This document shows positions 50,228-60,113 of a stretch of 64,000 bases of DNA, piece after piece. The notes under the pieces are model-generated. The model was not told the DNA's origin, searched no databases, and worked only from the letters and a program-made list of their open reading frames with translations. This DNA is from Thermatribacter velox (GTDB lineage Bacteria > Atribacterota > Atribacteria > Atribacterales > Thermatribacteraceae). The stretch covers positions 1,934,001 to 1,998,000 of the forward strand of contig NZ_CP121689.1 of assembly GCF_038396615.1 (NCBI RefSeq). The letters are read 5' to 3'. Every line of letters starts with the position of its first letter. Positions within the stretch are counted from its first letter, which is position 1. The translations under genes were made by a program, and so were the position numbers.

Positions 50228-51535
50228 TTATCTCCTCCCTATACCTTCATAAACGAAGCCTTTCTGCTTTACTCTATCTGGCTCCAGCACATTCCTTGCA
50301 TCAAGAACTACGTTGCCCTTAAGTAATGACTTAACCTTCTCCAGGTCCAGATTGCGGTAGCAATTCCACTCGGTAAGAATGCAAATCGCATCACAATCTT
50401 TCATTGCTTCATACATATCCTCAAAGAAAGAAACAGAATTTCCAAAGACTGACCTTGCGTTTTCGATTGCTTGGGGGTCATGGGCATGTATTTTCGCTCT
50501 CCTTTCGAGTAAAATCCTCACCACATCGATTGCCGGAGACTCACGGATATCATCAGTCTCTGCTTTGAAAGCAAGTCCCAACACGCAAATTTTTCTTCCT
50601 TCAAGATTACCTAAAAGCCTCTCCAGTTTTCCCACTACCTTCTTGCGCTGCCCTTCATTAGCCTTAATAACTTCCTCAATCAAGCTCATTTCTTCTCCAA
50701 AACGCTTGCCCATTTTAACCAGTGCTCTGGTGTCCTTGGGAAAACAGCTTCCACCAAAGCCGGGCCCAGGATGCAAGAATTTTGGCCCAATGCGCCCGTC
50801 CATACCCAGCGCCTTAGCCACAACCTGAACATCAGCTCCCACTGCATCACAAAGATTGGCAATCTGATTGATAAAAGTAATCTTAAGGGCAAGAAAAGCA
50901 TTATTAGCATACTTGATGAGCTCAGCAGTTTCAAAATTACAGAAAACAAAGGGGGTTCCCAAAAGGTACAAAGGCCGATAAATTTCTCGCATGAGCTCCT
51001 GAGCTTCTCTGCCTTCTGTACCTATGACAACCTTATCCGGGTGGAAAAAATCATAAACAGCTTTCCCCTCTCTCAAAAACTCAGGATTGGAAACTACGGT
51101 AAAAGAAACATTTGGATTAAGCTCTTTGAGTTTTCTTTCAACTTTGCGAGTGGTACCAACCGGCACTGTGCTTTTTACAACAACCGTTTTAGGAGTTGTG
51201 CTATATCTTGCAATAGCTTCCACCGCACTCCAGAGGAAGGAAAGATCCACATCTCCATCTTCTTTAGCAGGAGTACCAACAGCAATAAAAATTACGTCCC
51301 CCTCTTTTATCGCCAGAGCGACGTCTTTTTCAAAACAGAGTCTACCTTCTTTGCAATTGCGCTCAAAGTACTCTCCTATTCCTGGCTCATAAATGGGAAC
51401 AACGCCTTCTTTGAGTAAGTCAATTTTATCACCATCCACATCTGTACATACAACCTGATTACCAAAGTCAGCAAGTCCCACTCCGCAAACCAAACCTACA
51501 TAACCTGTACCAAGGATAGTTATTTCGCAAGACAC
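50228..51535 (-). CDS. ugd: UDP-glucose 6-dehydrogenase
   Basis: 435 residues: ITILGTGYVGLVCGVGLADF (NAD fold), VAVGTPAKEDGDVDLS-type FIAVGTPAKEDGDVDLSFLW, VKSTVPVGTT, NPEFLREGKAVYDF and GPGFGGSCFPKDTRALVKMG with the catalytic Cys. It oxidises UDP-glucose to UDP-glucuronate in the cytoplasm. The epimerase that would use the product starts at the very next base, so the pathway to UDP-GalA is cut only by the IS110 insertion. Confidence 0.95.
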   Translation of the reverse strand: MSCEITILGTGYVGLVCGVGLADFGNQVVCTDVDGDKIDLLKEGVVPIYEPGIGEYFERNCKEGRLCFEKDVALAIKEGDVIFIAVGTPAKEDGDVDLSFLWSAVEAIARYSTTPKTVVVKSTVPVGTTRKVERKLKELNPNVSFTVVSNPEFLREGKAVYDFFHPDKVVIGTEGREAQELMREIYRPLYLLGTPFVFCNFETAELIKYANNAFLALKITFINQIANLCDAVGADVQVVAKALGMDGRIGPKFLHPGPGFGGSCFPKDTRALVKMGKRFGEEMSLIEEVIKANEGQRKKVVGKLERLLGNLEGRKICVLGLAFKAETDDIRESPAIDVVRILLERRAKIHAHDPQAIENARSVFGNSVSFFEDMYEAMKDCDAICILTEWNCYRNLDLEKVKSLLKGNVVLDARNVLEPDRVKQKGFVYEGIGRR

Positions 51536-51591
51536 ACTTGCAACCCCTTTCTACATCAAACAAGGTTTAACCCTTTCCTCTCGAGAAGCTC

Positions 51592-52695
51592 TCAGTACAA
51601 CTCCTCCCACTTATCCACAACCCGCTCCATGTCAAAATTTTCAACAATGTGCTGACGCCCCAATTCACCCATCCTGCTCTGTTCCTCTGGAGGAAGGTTC
51701 ATTAAGCGCATCATAGCTTGAGCCAGAGAATCCGGCTCTCCAGGAGGAACAAGAAAGCCGGTCACTCCATCAAGCACGATCTCTCCATTACCGCCAACAT
51801 CTGTAGCAACAATGGGAAGTCCAGTAGCATGGGCTTCAAGAAGTACGTTTGGCATTCCCTCCCAGGCTGAGGACATAACGTAGGCGTCTGAGGCATTCAT
51901 GAGTTCGGGGACATCACGCCTTATGCCAAGGAAGGATACCCGCTCAGCAATACCAAGCTCTTCTGCTAAGACCTCCATGGAAGGCCTAAGCGGTCCATCA
52001 CCAGCGATAAGAAGGCGTGCATCGGGACGCCTTTTAAGCACCTGAGTAAATGCCTGAAAAAGGCTGGCATAGTTTTTCTGGGGATCAAATCTTCCCACTG
52101 CAATCCAGACAAAGTCGTTATCGAAGCCAAAAACTTTTCGAACTCTTGCCCGAATCTCCAGATCTGGATGGAATCTTTCGGTATCCACGCCATTTGGAAT
52201 ATAGCGTATTTTGTATCTCGAAACAGCACCAATCTGGATATACCTTTCCAGTCCGACACGGCTCACCTGAGTAGTAAGGTCGCAAAGCGGGTCGGTTATC
52301 CGATAAAGAAAGGTTCTTAATCTTCCCGAACCCTTCCGACCTCTTTCATCAATATTGCGGGCTGAAGAAATGAGAACGGGAACCGGAGCAAATATTTGTG
52401 CTATCCGGGCAAAAATATTGGCATGTATCATATGACTGTGGACAATACGGGGGCGCCATTTGCAAATGAGCCGGACGAGATGCCAAAGGGGCCGAGGATT
52501 TGGCATCTTACTTTTTATGTCAAGTGAAAACACAGAAATGCCTGCTTCTTCCAGTTCTTCAACATAAGCTTTTGGTGAAAGGAGAGTCACAACTTTTACT
52601 TCCCACCCTCGCTCTTTTAAGCGGGTAGCAAGGCGAACAAGCTGCGTTTCTGCACCACCAAAGGAAAGGCCAGTGATAAGGAAAAGGACTTTCAT
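51592..52695 (-). CDS. Glycosyltransferase family 4
   Basis: 367 residues, GT-B: MKVLFLITGLSFGGAETQLV, ARSVHVHM-like IVHSHMIHANIFARI, IAVGRFDPQKNYASLFQAFT and YVMSSAWEGMPNVLLEAHAT with EX7E. It adds a sugar to the lipid-linked repeat unit. ATG 52695 overlaps the stop of the upstream membrane protein (ATGA) and has AAGGA 7 bases before it; a longer in-frame reading is spurious. Confidence 0.9.
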   Translation of the reverse strand: MKVLFLITGLSFGGAETQLVRLATRLKERGWEVKVVTLLSPKAYVEELEEAGISVFSLDIKSKMPNPRPLWHLVRLICKWRPRIVHSHMIHANIFARIAQIFAPVPVLISSARNIDERGRKGSGRLRTFLYRITDPLCDLTTQVSRVGLERYIQIGAVSRYKIRYIPNGVDTERFHPDLEIRARVRKVFGFDNDFVWIAVGRFDPQKNYASLFQAFTQVLKRRPDARLLIAGDGPLRPSMEVLAEELGIAERVSFLGIRRDVPELMNASDAYVMSSAWEGMPNVLLEAHATGLPIVATDVGGNGEIVLDGVTGFLVPPGEPDSLAQAMMRLMNLPPEEQSRMGELGRQHIVENFDMERVVDKWEELY

Positions 52696-53879
52696 GCCCA
52701 TATCCTTACTCTCGGAATTCGGGCAAGCGCAAGCGCAAGAGGCACGAGCTTTGCACTGTGCCGAACGGCAGTACCATAATTGGAAGTGCCAATAGAAAAA
52801 GTAATCAACAAAAAGAGCAAAGTCCAGAATACCCATCGGCGTTCCTTCTGTTCCAAAATTCTGACCAAAGAACTGATAACCAGCAGGGTAACGACAAAGT
52901 TGCAACCCGCAATTATCAATCCCAGCAAGTCAGCCAATGAAGAAACAAGCCACGGAAAAGGCATAAAAAGAAAATAAACAATGCGAACCGGAACCTGTAA
53001 AATCAGATCTAAAAAGTTATCCGGTTGAAGATTGCGCAAGTACGCTGCTCGACTGCGAGCCGCTCTCGCCTGTTGAAGTGCTATACTTTCCACGAAATCT
53101 CCAGACCTCATAATTATCCCCGCCTTACTTAACCCCCAACCTGTAGATAGGATAGCAAAAATTATTAGAAACAAACAACACACTGCAATAGACCTTCTAA
53201 CCAACGCCCGGGTTCTTGCAAAATAAAGGGCGTCGAGTAATCTACGCAGCGCAGCAAGACCGGCCACAAAAATCGCAGGTAGCGTGCCAGTATGGAAAGC
53301 CACACTTAAACCATACATAAAAACTGCCCCTAAAAAATCTATAAGTCGATCCTCTTTAAGCCAGCGTATAAAACACAATGTTCCTAAAGTTAAGGGAAAA
53401 ACAATCATTGTTTCCCGCATAGTAATGGCTGAATAAAGCACAAGTGTTGGAAAAAGAGTTACACACCACGCTGAACAGTAAGCGTGCTTTTTTCCCCAAA
53501 GAAGAAAAGCTATCCAAAAAACATTGTAAACGATTAAAGTCCCCAAAATAACATTGACTGCCTGGGCCATTAGCGGGTTGCGACCAAAAATAGAGTAAAG
53601 CATTGCAATAACCCAGGGATATAGTTTTGATCCGGTGCGAAATTTTTCTAAAGCTTCCCAAAAACCAGCCTGTGCCCACCTGGCAGCAGTAACTTCAAAG
53701 CTAACAGCATCAGCCTGGGAATCAGGAAGAGGAATCACATAATAATGAACCAGGGCAAAAAAAGCGCGAACTATAAAAGCAACAAAAAGTAAATTTCGTA
53801 AACGAGCATTCCCGCGAGAAAGCTTTAATATCACTATCGCTCCAAAAGCGAAAAAACAAAACCCCCATAAATCTCTCAT
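52692..53879 (-). CDS. Polytopic membrane protein, polymerase- or GT39-like
   Basis: 395 residues with roughly ten membrane helices. Short motifs PLPDSQADAVSFEVTAARWA and LYSAITMRETMIVFPLTLG resemble Wzy/EpsG or dolichyl-phosphate-mannosyltransferase-like proteins of polysaccharide loci. It may polymerise repeat units or transfer a lipid-linked sugar. The locus contains no other polymerase candidate. ATG 53879 overlaps the stop of a glycosyltransferase remnant (ATGA). Confidence 0.7.
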   Translation of the reverse strand: MRDLWGFCFFAFGAIVILKLSRGNARLRNLLFVAFIVRAFFALVHYYVIPLPDSQADAVSFEVTAARWAQAGFWEALEKFRTGSKLYPWVIAMLYSIFGRNPLMAQAVNVILGTLIVYNVFWIAFLLWGKKHAYCSAWCVTLFPTLVLYSAITMRETMIVFPLTLGTLCFIRWLKEDRLIDFLGAVFMYGLSVAFHTGTLPAIFVAGLAALRRLLDALYFARTRALVRRSIAVCCLFLIIFAILSTGWGLSKAGIIMRSGDFVESIALQQARAARSRAAYLRNLQPDNFLDLILQVPVRIVYFLFMPFPWLVSSLADLLGLIIAGCNFVVTLLVISSLVRILEQKERRWVFWTLLFLLITFSIGTSNYGTAVRHSAKLVPLALALARIPRVRIWA

Positions 53880-54007
53880 AATCGAGTTCCCACACATTCC
53901 CCTATCAGCTTCAAGTATTCCTCCACAGCCCTCTCCACCGTGAAATCTTGAGCTCTTCTTTTGCCCTTTTCAGAAAGTTTCCTGGCCAGCTGTTCAAGAA
54001 TTATCAA
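53876..54007 (-). pseudogene. Glycosyltransferase C-terminal remnant
   Basis: ILEQLARKLSEKGKRRAQDF followed by TVERAVEEYLKLIGECVG is the final ~40 residues of a GT4 enzyme, in a different frame from the glycosyltransferase gene that overlaps it. It retains ATGA coupling to the membrane-protein gene. The front of this enzyme was apparently replaced by the AT-richer gene at 53994-55160. Confidence 0.6.
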
Positions 54008-55160
54008 CTCTTTTTGAGGGTAAAAAACTCGACATAAACTCGTAAAGTTTCTTCGCTTGGTTCCTCCAAGAAAGCTCCTCTAAAGCGTACTGCTTTATAT
54101 TATTAATCAATGTTTTTCGTAACTCCGAATCAACATATATATATTCTAAGGCCTCGCTTAGAGAAAAAACATCACCTGCTTTAGTGATCAGGCCAAACTT
54201 CCCAAAACCCACCTGCTCTGGTAACCCCCCGCAATCAGAAACAATGACGGGTTTTCCAGCTGCAAATGCCATAGAAACTACCCCAGATTGCGTACCACAA
54301 ATATAAGGAGCTACAATGACATCGGAAGCCTTTACTAAATAAGAAATTTCCACATCAGAAAGCCACCGATTCAAAACATAAACTTTATTCTCCGGTAATT
54401 CGCTAATTAACTTAGCCTCCTTTCTCGAAAGTTTTCCCTCTCCCGCAATAACCAACCTTACATCTGACTTGCCCACCTCAAATTTCTGGAAAGCCCTTAA
54501 AAGTACTTCCAAACCTTTATATCTTTTGATTCTCCCAAGAAAAGCAACGACAAATTGAACTCCTTGCTTCGCGTTATCTTTTAATAATATTTTTTTGCTA
54601 TAGTCCTCTTCAAAACTCAAACCGTCAAAATAATAGTTAAAAATACCATGCGGTAAAACCAGAATCCTATCATCTGTTATACCGTGTTTCTTAAATAACA
54701 TCTCTTTATAGCAACTACTTAAAAGAATTAAAGCGTCACTTTTCCTTATTACGAATCTTTGTTGAAAATAGAGGTATGGATTTCTCTCACCAAGATGAAG
54801 AACTGGATCGTGAATAGTAGCAAACACCTGCGCAGAGGGCTTGAGCCTTTTGATAGCAGAAAGAATAAAGGGACTCCAGGTATGGAGCATGGGAAAGTAA
54901 ACCAGGTCGGCATCAAATGCAAATATTGCATCTATTACTTTCCAAATCTTCTTTTTATTCACCAATGAAAAGAAAAAACCCACAACGTTTTCATAGGTAT
55001 CAACACAATAGCAATTTAGTTTTTTCCAGTCTCTAAGATTTTGGTTAAAGGAAGAAATTATACATACTTGATCTATAAAGTTGGCCAACTCACAGGCCAT
55101 TGAAAAAGAATATATATTTCCTCCTCCTTTTCTACCTAAATAAACTGTCGCAAGTTTCAT
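53994..55160 (-). CDS. Glycosyltransferase family 4 (AT-rich, probably acquired)
   Basis: 388 residues, GT-B: KLATVYLGRKGGGNIYSFSM, IHDPVLHLGERNPY, FVVAFLGRIKRYKGLEVLLR, VIVAPYICGTQSGVVSMAFA and GKPVIVSDCGG. Codon usage is visibly more AT-rich than its neighbours, and its 3' end is spliced onto the tail of another glycosyltransferase, so lateral transfer by homologous exchange is likely. Confidence 0.87.
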   Translation of the reverse strand: MKLATVYLGRKGGGNIYSFSMACELANFIDQVCIISSFNQNLRDWKKLNCYCVDTYENVVGFFFSLVNKKKIWKVIDAIFAFDADLVYFPMLHTWSPFILSAIKRLKPSAQVFATIHDPVLHLGERNPYLYFQQRFVIRKSDALILLSSCYKEMLFKKHGITDDRILVLPHGIFNYYFDGLSFEEDYSKKILLKDNAKQGVQFVVAFLGRIKRYKGLEVLLRAFQKFEVGKSDVRLVIAGEGKLSRKEAKLISELPENKVYVLNRWLSDVEISYLVKASDVIVAPYICGTQSGVVSMAFAAGKPVIVSDCGGLPEQVGFGKFGLITKAGDVFSLSEALEYIYVDSELRKTLINNIKQYALEELSWRNQAKKLYEFMSSFLPSKRVDNS

Positions 55161-55628
55161 TGTATTTTCACCTATCCAAGACTAAAAAACAACAACGACA
55201 GTCTAACCACCACAAAAGTGGCGACTTACTGATACCGGTTACTCAGCAGTTACAGTTAACCACGGGAACATCAAATGGTTCCATGAAACTACCCTCGAAA
55301 AATATATCAACAAGTCAGGCAATACGCAAGGAGTTAAAGGCACTATATGGTTTGCTACAAAAGCAAAAACTATGAGCAATACGATGAAACGACAAAACGA
55401 TGAAAATCTTTTATAAGCAACCAAAAAATCCTTCAAAAGGTATCTGAAGCTCTTAAGTACGTGAAAATTACAGACTTGTAAAAGGGAGAACTCCGAAAAA
55501 GGAACGATATAAAATTGAGTTAATTTCAAAGTTTCTAACCAAAAATAAACTTTTCTTTATAAAAAAACCGCAGAAAAAAGCAGGAAATAAAGTCTATCTA
55601 ACTGTTAAAATAGACGAGGTGTCATCTA
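55161..55628. other. AT-rich intergenic stretch with a possible gene remnant
   Basis: About 470 bases between divergent glycosyltransferases. One frame from ~55229 reads TVNHGNIKWFHETTLEKYIN then GTIWFATKAKTMSNTMK, protein-like but without a start and of unknown family; probably debris. The promoter of the GT2 gene should lie near 55605 (AAAATAGACGAGGTG). Confidence 0.4.
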
Positions 55629-56609
55629 ATGGATAAACTTTTTTCAGTAGTGGTACTCACTTATAACCAGGAAAAACTTGTAGAAGAATGCTTGGAGAGC
55701 ATCTACAAGCAGGATTATCCTCATATAGAGCTTATCGTCAGCGATGACGCCTCGCAAGACCGGACTGTTGAAATAGTAGAAAAGTGGCTTGCAAAAAAAG
55801 GTAACAGGTTTATAAACACCGTGTTAATCAAATCACCCAAAAACACAGGCATCTCAGCAAACCACACACGGGGAGTTAAGCAAACCAAAGGAGAGTTTTT
55901 AAAATATATCGGTGGCGACGACATTCTCTTGCCTGGAGCTCTCAAAAAGATGGCCAACTTCCTGGAGAAAAACAAAAACATCCTCATAGCCACTTCATTC
56001 ATTCAGCCATTTGTATCTAACCCTCAAAATGGAAAAACATTGCTTTTGCCACCAATACCTGAAAAATGGGCAGTCAAAGTGCTTCAGAAACCTTGGCAAG
56101 GACAATTCGGCTACATGTCGCGCCATTGCTTTCTTCCCGCACCCGGTTTCTTTTTCAGAAGGAAAATTTTTGAAGAAATTGGCTACTTTGATGAAGAGTT
56201 CAAGCGTTTTGAAGACTGGCATACCTGGCTGAAATGCCTCTTGAAAGGACACAAAATTCATTTCCTCCCTGAGGTAACGGTAAAATGGCGCATACATCCA
56301 GATTCAGTCAGCACTTCTGCACTTTATAAAAGTGATAGGCGCTTTCAGGAAGAAAATTTGCTTGTATACAAAAAATATATTCTTCCCAACCTTGACTTAC
56401 TGACAACTTTTGAAAAGATTCATATCAGAGCAAGAATCAAGTTTATCGAAACGCTTATTGCAAATAACGGACACATAAGCGCACTAAACAAAGCCCGCAT
56501 GGCCTATCTCTTAGACCCGATAAAATGGGTTGAATTCCCAGGGTGGTTGTGGAAAAAGATGTTCGACAAACGGGGTAGAGAGGTTAAAAAGCTTTTTCGC
56601 CGGGAATAA
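55629..56609 (+). CDS. Glycosyltransferase family 2
   Basis: 326 residues, GT-A fold: FSVVVLTYNQEKLVEECLES, IVSDDASQDRTVEIVEKWL, KYIGGDDILLPGA (DxD-like metal site) and FEDWHTWLKCL. It transfers a sugar from a nucleotide donor. It is the only gene in this part of the locus on the plus strand, with GAGGTG 12 bases upstream. Confidence 0.9.
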   Translation: MDKLFSVVVLTYNQEKLVEECLESIYKQDYPHIELIVSDDASQDRTVEIVEKWLAKKGNRFINTVLIKSPKNTGISANHTRGVKQTKGEFLKYIGGDDILLPGALKKMANFLEKNKNILIATSFIQPFVSNPQNGKTLLLPPIPEKWAVKVLQKPWQGQFGYMSRHCFLPAPGFFFRRKIFEEIGYFDEEFKRFEDWHTWLKCLLKGHKIHFLPEVTVKWRIHPDSVSTSALYKSDRRFQEENLLVYKKYILPNLDLLTTFEKIHIRARIKFIETLIANNGHISALNKARMAYLLDPIKWVEFPGWLWKKMFDKRGREVKKLFRRE

Positions 56610-56768
56610 TCGGAGCTTCTATCTTAAATATACTTCAGGCAGTGCATACCTTGCGAGCGTGCTCCTTAAGCTTACCATCTTAGAATTTTATCAAGGTTTA
56701 TCAAACCCTCGCAGAAGATATGGTCAGCTCAAACTCTGTAGGGTCCGGCTTTCTCCATGCGTCCAATT

Positions 56769-57290
56769 TTACCCCTCCAGTCTCACATAAAGATAGTTTA
56801 CCACGCCTTTTAATTCATCTTCCTGGTTGAGTTCTTTGTAAAGGTTTCTCGTAGCTTCCTTAAGGTCGCTGCTTGTTATTCCATGCATTTGCAAATACAC
56901 GGCTTCTGCAAAGGCAACGAGTCTGTCGCACTTTTTCAAAAGCACCCCGTTCACTGGTACTATATTGTTACTCCTACTGATTTTGTAACAGTATGAATCT
57001 ATATCCTCAACAGGCCTTGAAATTCCTCCTTCAAAAACACGGTTCGAGAATTCATCCACCTCGATTTTTCTCTCTCCCTCGAAACCATTCAAAATCCCTA
57101 AGAGAAATTTCATTTCTGGCACAACGTATTCGGGAAGCAAAGGAATAATTGTCCGCTCCATTTCCGCAAGTTCCATTTTCCGGACTGTTTCCTTGCCCAA
57201 AACTGCTTTTACCCCGCTCACTATATCTCTGGTTGTAACTTCGGGAAGGTCATGAAAAAGTCCTGCAAAAAAGCTCCCATACCACCACAT
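56769..57290 (-). pseudogene. HD-domain hydrolase, N-terminally truncated
   Basis: MWWYGSFFAGLFHDLPEVTT followed by RDIVSGVK matches the second half of an HD-type phosphohydrolase core (the HD pair in LFHDLPE; YfbR-like family). The first His-containing helix is missing. Upstream the frame is open for only ~15 codons, then stops, and a separate 30-codon frame (57323-57412) ends nearby. Probably inactive, or a sequencing frameshift. Confidence 0.55.
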
Positions 57291-57414
57291 CTGGTTTACA
57301 TCTTGTTTGTCACGGCTTTTACATCTTTTTACTCACGGCATAATAGCACTTATCAATAAGACTTGCCAACAATCTACTAAATACATCTCGTTCTAAAGGA
57401 GGATAAACCATTAC

Positions 57415-58467
57415 TTATTTAGTCACTAATGCCACTACTTCCTCTCCTACCATGTAACCCAACTTGCACATTCCGTATTCAAAAATCCAAAAAACTATTC
57501 CCCCAACTTTCATGCCAAATCCTTGCGTTGCATCATTACTATAAGGACTCTGTTTTTTTCGCAACAAGCAACTCGCACTCCAAATTGAACGAGCTCCCTT
57601 TGTTACAGTCCAAACCCGCCAGGCTTTTAGCCCCGCTTGCTCGATGCATGCCCTCAATGAATCAGCAGAAAATAGAAAGAGGTGACGCGGTGGCTCTAGA
57701 TTACGACAGTATTTCCCAAAGAGGATAGTTCCTAAACTTTTTATATTAGGCGTAGCCACTACTAATTTTCCACCTGGTCTAAGAATTCGACGACACTCAA
57801 CAAGCAATCTAACAGGATCAGAAACATGTTCAATTACATGATTCATGGTAATAGCGTCAAAGCTTTCGTCAGGAAACTTGATTTCCTCCAGCGTACCTTG
57901 AAAAACATTTAATCCAAAGTGTTCCCTCGCAATGCTTACCGCTTTAGGATCTGGCTCAACACCTATGACTTCCCAACCCAATTCCTGCATTCGGGCCAAA
58001 AACTGCCCATTCCCACATCCAACATCGAGCAATTTACCCCGCTCCTCGGCTTTAAGATACATAACACCTGCAACGACGATTTCCTTTAGAAGACCCATTT
58101 TAGACAAAAGTCGAACTATCAGATCGTCTCGTTGCAGATTTATGGAGTAACCAAGCTCTTCCTGTAAAATCTTCTCCTTTATCGCCCTGCGCAATCCTTT
58201 TGCAAACCCCCTTTCTGGAATGCTTGAAAACTGATGTGTGTAATACCCCTTATAAAGCTTATTAATATCACTTGTATCAGGGCGTGGAGTTAACCACACT
58301 AAGTCACACTTTGAACAACGCATGAGCGACCAGGTGCCTTCTACTCCAAAAAGGCGATCTCTAAGATCGCTGTAAAGCAACGTGCCAATTTTGCCACACA
58401 ATAAGCACAACTCAGCTTTACAAGCACGTATACCCTCATTAACTATGATTTGGCCATCTTCCACCAC
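57415..58467 (-). CDS. SAM-dependent methyltransferase with N-terminal zinc ribbon
   Basis: 350 residues. N-terminal CLLCG and CSKC pairs (residues ~21-54), then motif I LLDVGCGNGQFLARM, GVEPDPKAVSIAREH, FDAITMNHVIEHVSDPVRLL and GGKLVVATPN. This CxxC-methyltransferase layout is usual in polysaccharide loci, where such enzymes methylate sugars or cap chains. The start overlaps the flippase gene's end by 25 bases. Confidence 0.88.
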   Translation of the reverse strand: MVEDGQIIVNEGIRACKAELCLLCGKIGTLLYSDLRDRLFGVEGTWSLMRCSKCDLVWLTPRPDTSDINKLYKGYYTHQFSSIPERGFAKGLRRAIKEKILQEELGYSINLQRDDLIVRLLSKMGLLKEIVVAGVMYLKAEERGKLLDVGCGNGQFLARMQELGWEVIGVEPDPKAVSIAREHFGLNVFQGTLEEIKFPDESFDAITMNHVIEHVSDPVRLLVECRRILRPGGKLVVATPNIKSLGTILFGKYCRNLEPPRHLFLFSADSLRACIEQAGLKAWRVWTVTKGARSIWSASCLLRKKQSPYSNDATQGFGMKVGGIVFWIFEYGMCKLGYMVGEEVVALVTK

Positions 58468-60017
58468 GATTTAATTCCCCCCAAAATTACTTCTTTATCC
58501 GAAGCATCAAGTATATTCCTCCAAACAAACCAGACAAACAAAACCAAAAGGGCTATGAAAGAAACAAACTGGACAAACAGTGAAAAATCTCTCGTCATAA
58601 CTTTTAGTCCATAAAACGCATTACCAAATAACAAAAGAACAAGGCTTTTACCAACCGTACCATTGGACAGGAAGAACCGAAGCGATAACTTATATCCCCT
58701 AAAAGTGGCTACAAACAATAAACAAGTATCCAATGCTATACGCAAAGCCCAGGCTATAGCTGCCCCAGTAATACCCCATTTACTAATTAAAAACCAGACA
58801 CTTCCAATATAAATGGGAAGCTCAAAGAGGTGGAACTTGGCTGGAAGATCAGGTCTTCCTACTCCTTGAAGCAATGCAAATGGTACATGAGCGAAAGAAT
58901 TTAGTAACACACCAAGAGCAAGAACTTGAAGTACAACTGTACTTTCCATCGCAAAGTCGCTTCCCAACCATATATGCAAGATTTCTTTAGCAAAAAGCGT
59001 TATCACGAGAACAATAGGACCCAGCACTAAGAGAATGTATTTGATAGAACGCGCAAAGAGAATGACAAGGTTTTCTCTACTCTCACTCCCACTAAGAGTA
59101 CTAAAAGCCGGAAACAACGCCATAGTAAGACTGGTAGGTATAATCCAGAGGCGGGTCACGGCTTCATAAGGAGCTGCGTAATAGGCCAATGCAGATACTG
59201 AGAGAATCGAACTAATCATAAAACGATCCAAATATACTAAAATAGGACCAACAATGCTTGACACTGTAACCCATCCCCCAAAAGAAAAGAGACGAGGAAA
59301 AAGACTAAAAGAACTCGAGTATTTCCTTAACTGGGGAAGTAGTCGAAGATTCAGCACTACAAAGGCAACCAAGACAAAAACCCTGGCAAAGAGAATCAGT
59401 ACTACAATGCCCGGGAGACCGAATCCAAAAAAGAATCCAATCAGGGGTAAAAGGTATGTTAGAGAGCTGACAGGAATTCTTACTGCGTTTATCAAATCAA
59501 ATCGCTGGAATGCTTCTAAAACCCCCCTGAAAGAGCCAGAAACTAAAACTATGGGAACAGAAAAGGCAAGAAGATGGATTATAACGATAGCTTCGCCAAT
59601 TAACTCTTCGGGTATGTTCAAAATATGCCTCACCAAAAAAGGGGTAATTATGATAAGAATGACTCCCCCAACAACACCCAATACTGCCTGAGTTGTAACT
59701 GCTGTCCAAACAAGTCGTGGAATCTCATTTAATTTTCCCTTACCTACTGCTTCAGCAACAAACTTGGTAGTAGCCCGTCCCAAACCCAAGTCAAAAACAT
59801 TGAAATAACCCAAAATTATCCAAACCAGAGATAAAAGTCCAAACCGTTCTGTTCCTAAAATGCGTACAATTAAGGGAATAGTTACAACTCCAACAAGCAA
59901 AGGCACAACCTGACCAAAAAAGTTAAGAAATGCATTACGAACTAAAAGATTCCCTGTAAAGCTCGAAATGTGAAACACAAGAGACACAGGACGTGAAAGG
60001 TTATCATTTTCAGACAT
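58443..60017 (-). CDS. Wzx-type polysaccharide flippase
   Basis: 524 residues with ~12-14 hydrophobic segments. It opens VRNAFLNFFGQVVPLLVGVV and VRILGTERFGLLSLVWIILG, with FDLGLGRATTKFVAEAVGKG after that, the hallmark of the PST/RfbX family. It flips undecaprenyl-linked repeat units across the inner membrane. ATG 60017 follows GGAGCGG by 6 bases. Confidence 0.9.
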   Translation of the reverse strand: MSENDNLSRPVSLVFHISSFTGNLLVRNAFLNFFGQVVPLLVGVVTIPLIVRILGTERFGLLSLVWIILGYFNVFDLGLGRATTKFVAEAVGKGKLNEIPRLVWTAVTTQAVLGVVGGVILIIITPFLVRHILNIPEELIGEAIVIIHLLAFSVPIVLVSGSFRGVLEAFQRFDLINAVRIPVSSLTYLLPLIGFFFGFGLPGIVVLILFARVFVLVAFVVLNLRLLPQLRKYSSSFSLFPRLFSFGGWVTVSSIVGPILVYLDRFMISSILSVSALAYYAAPYEAVTRLWIIPTSLTMALFPAFSTLSGSESRENLVILFARSIKYILLVLGPIVLVITLFAKEILHIWLGSDFAMESTVVLQVLALGVLLNSFAHVPFALLQGVGRPDLPAKFHLFELPIYIGSVWFLISKWGITGAAIAWALRIALDTCLLFVATFRGYKLSLRFFLSNGTVGKSLVLLLFGNAFYGLKVMTRDFSLFVQFVSFIALLVLFVWFVWRNILDASDKEVILGGIKSWWKMAKS

Positions 60018-60113
60018 TTTCACCGCTCCATAAACAGCTGTAAACACTAAAAGTGCCTTTCATTTTTGGTTGGAAAAGCACTCTTGTATCTTCCATATTG
60101 AAAAATTATTTTC

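Noticed and set aside
53994-54007. Continuous fusion of two glycosyltransferases
   Set aside because: The upstream gene ends with its own stop at 53994 and the remnant lies in another frame, so no fusion protein is made.
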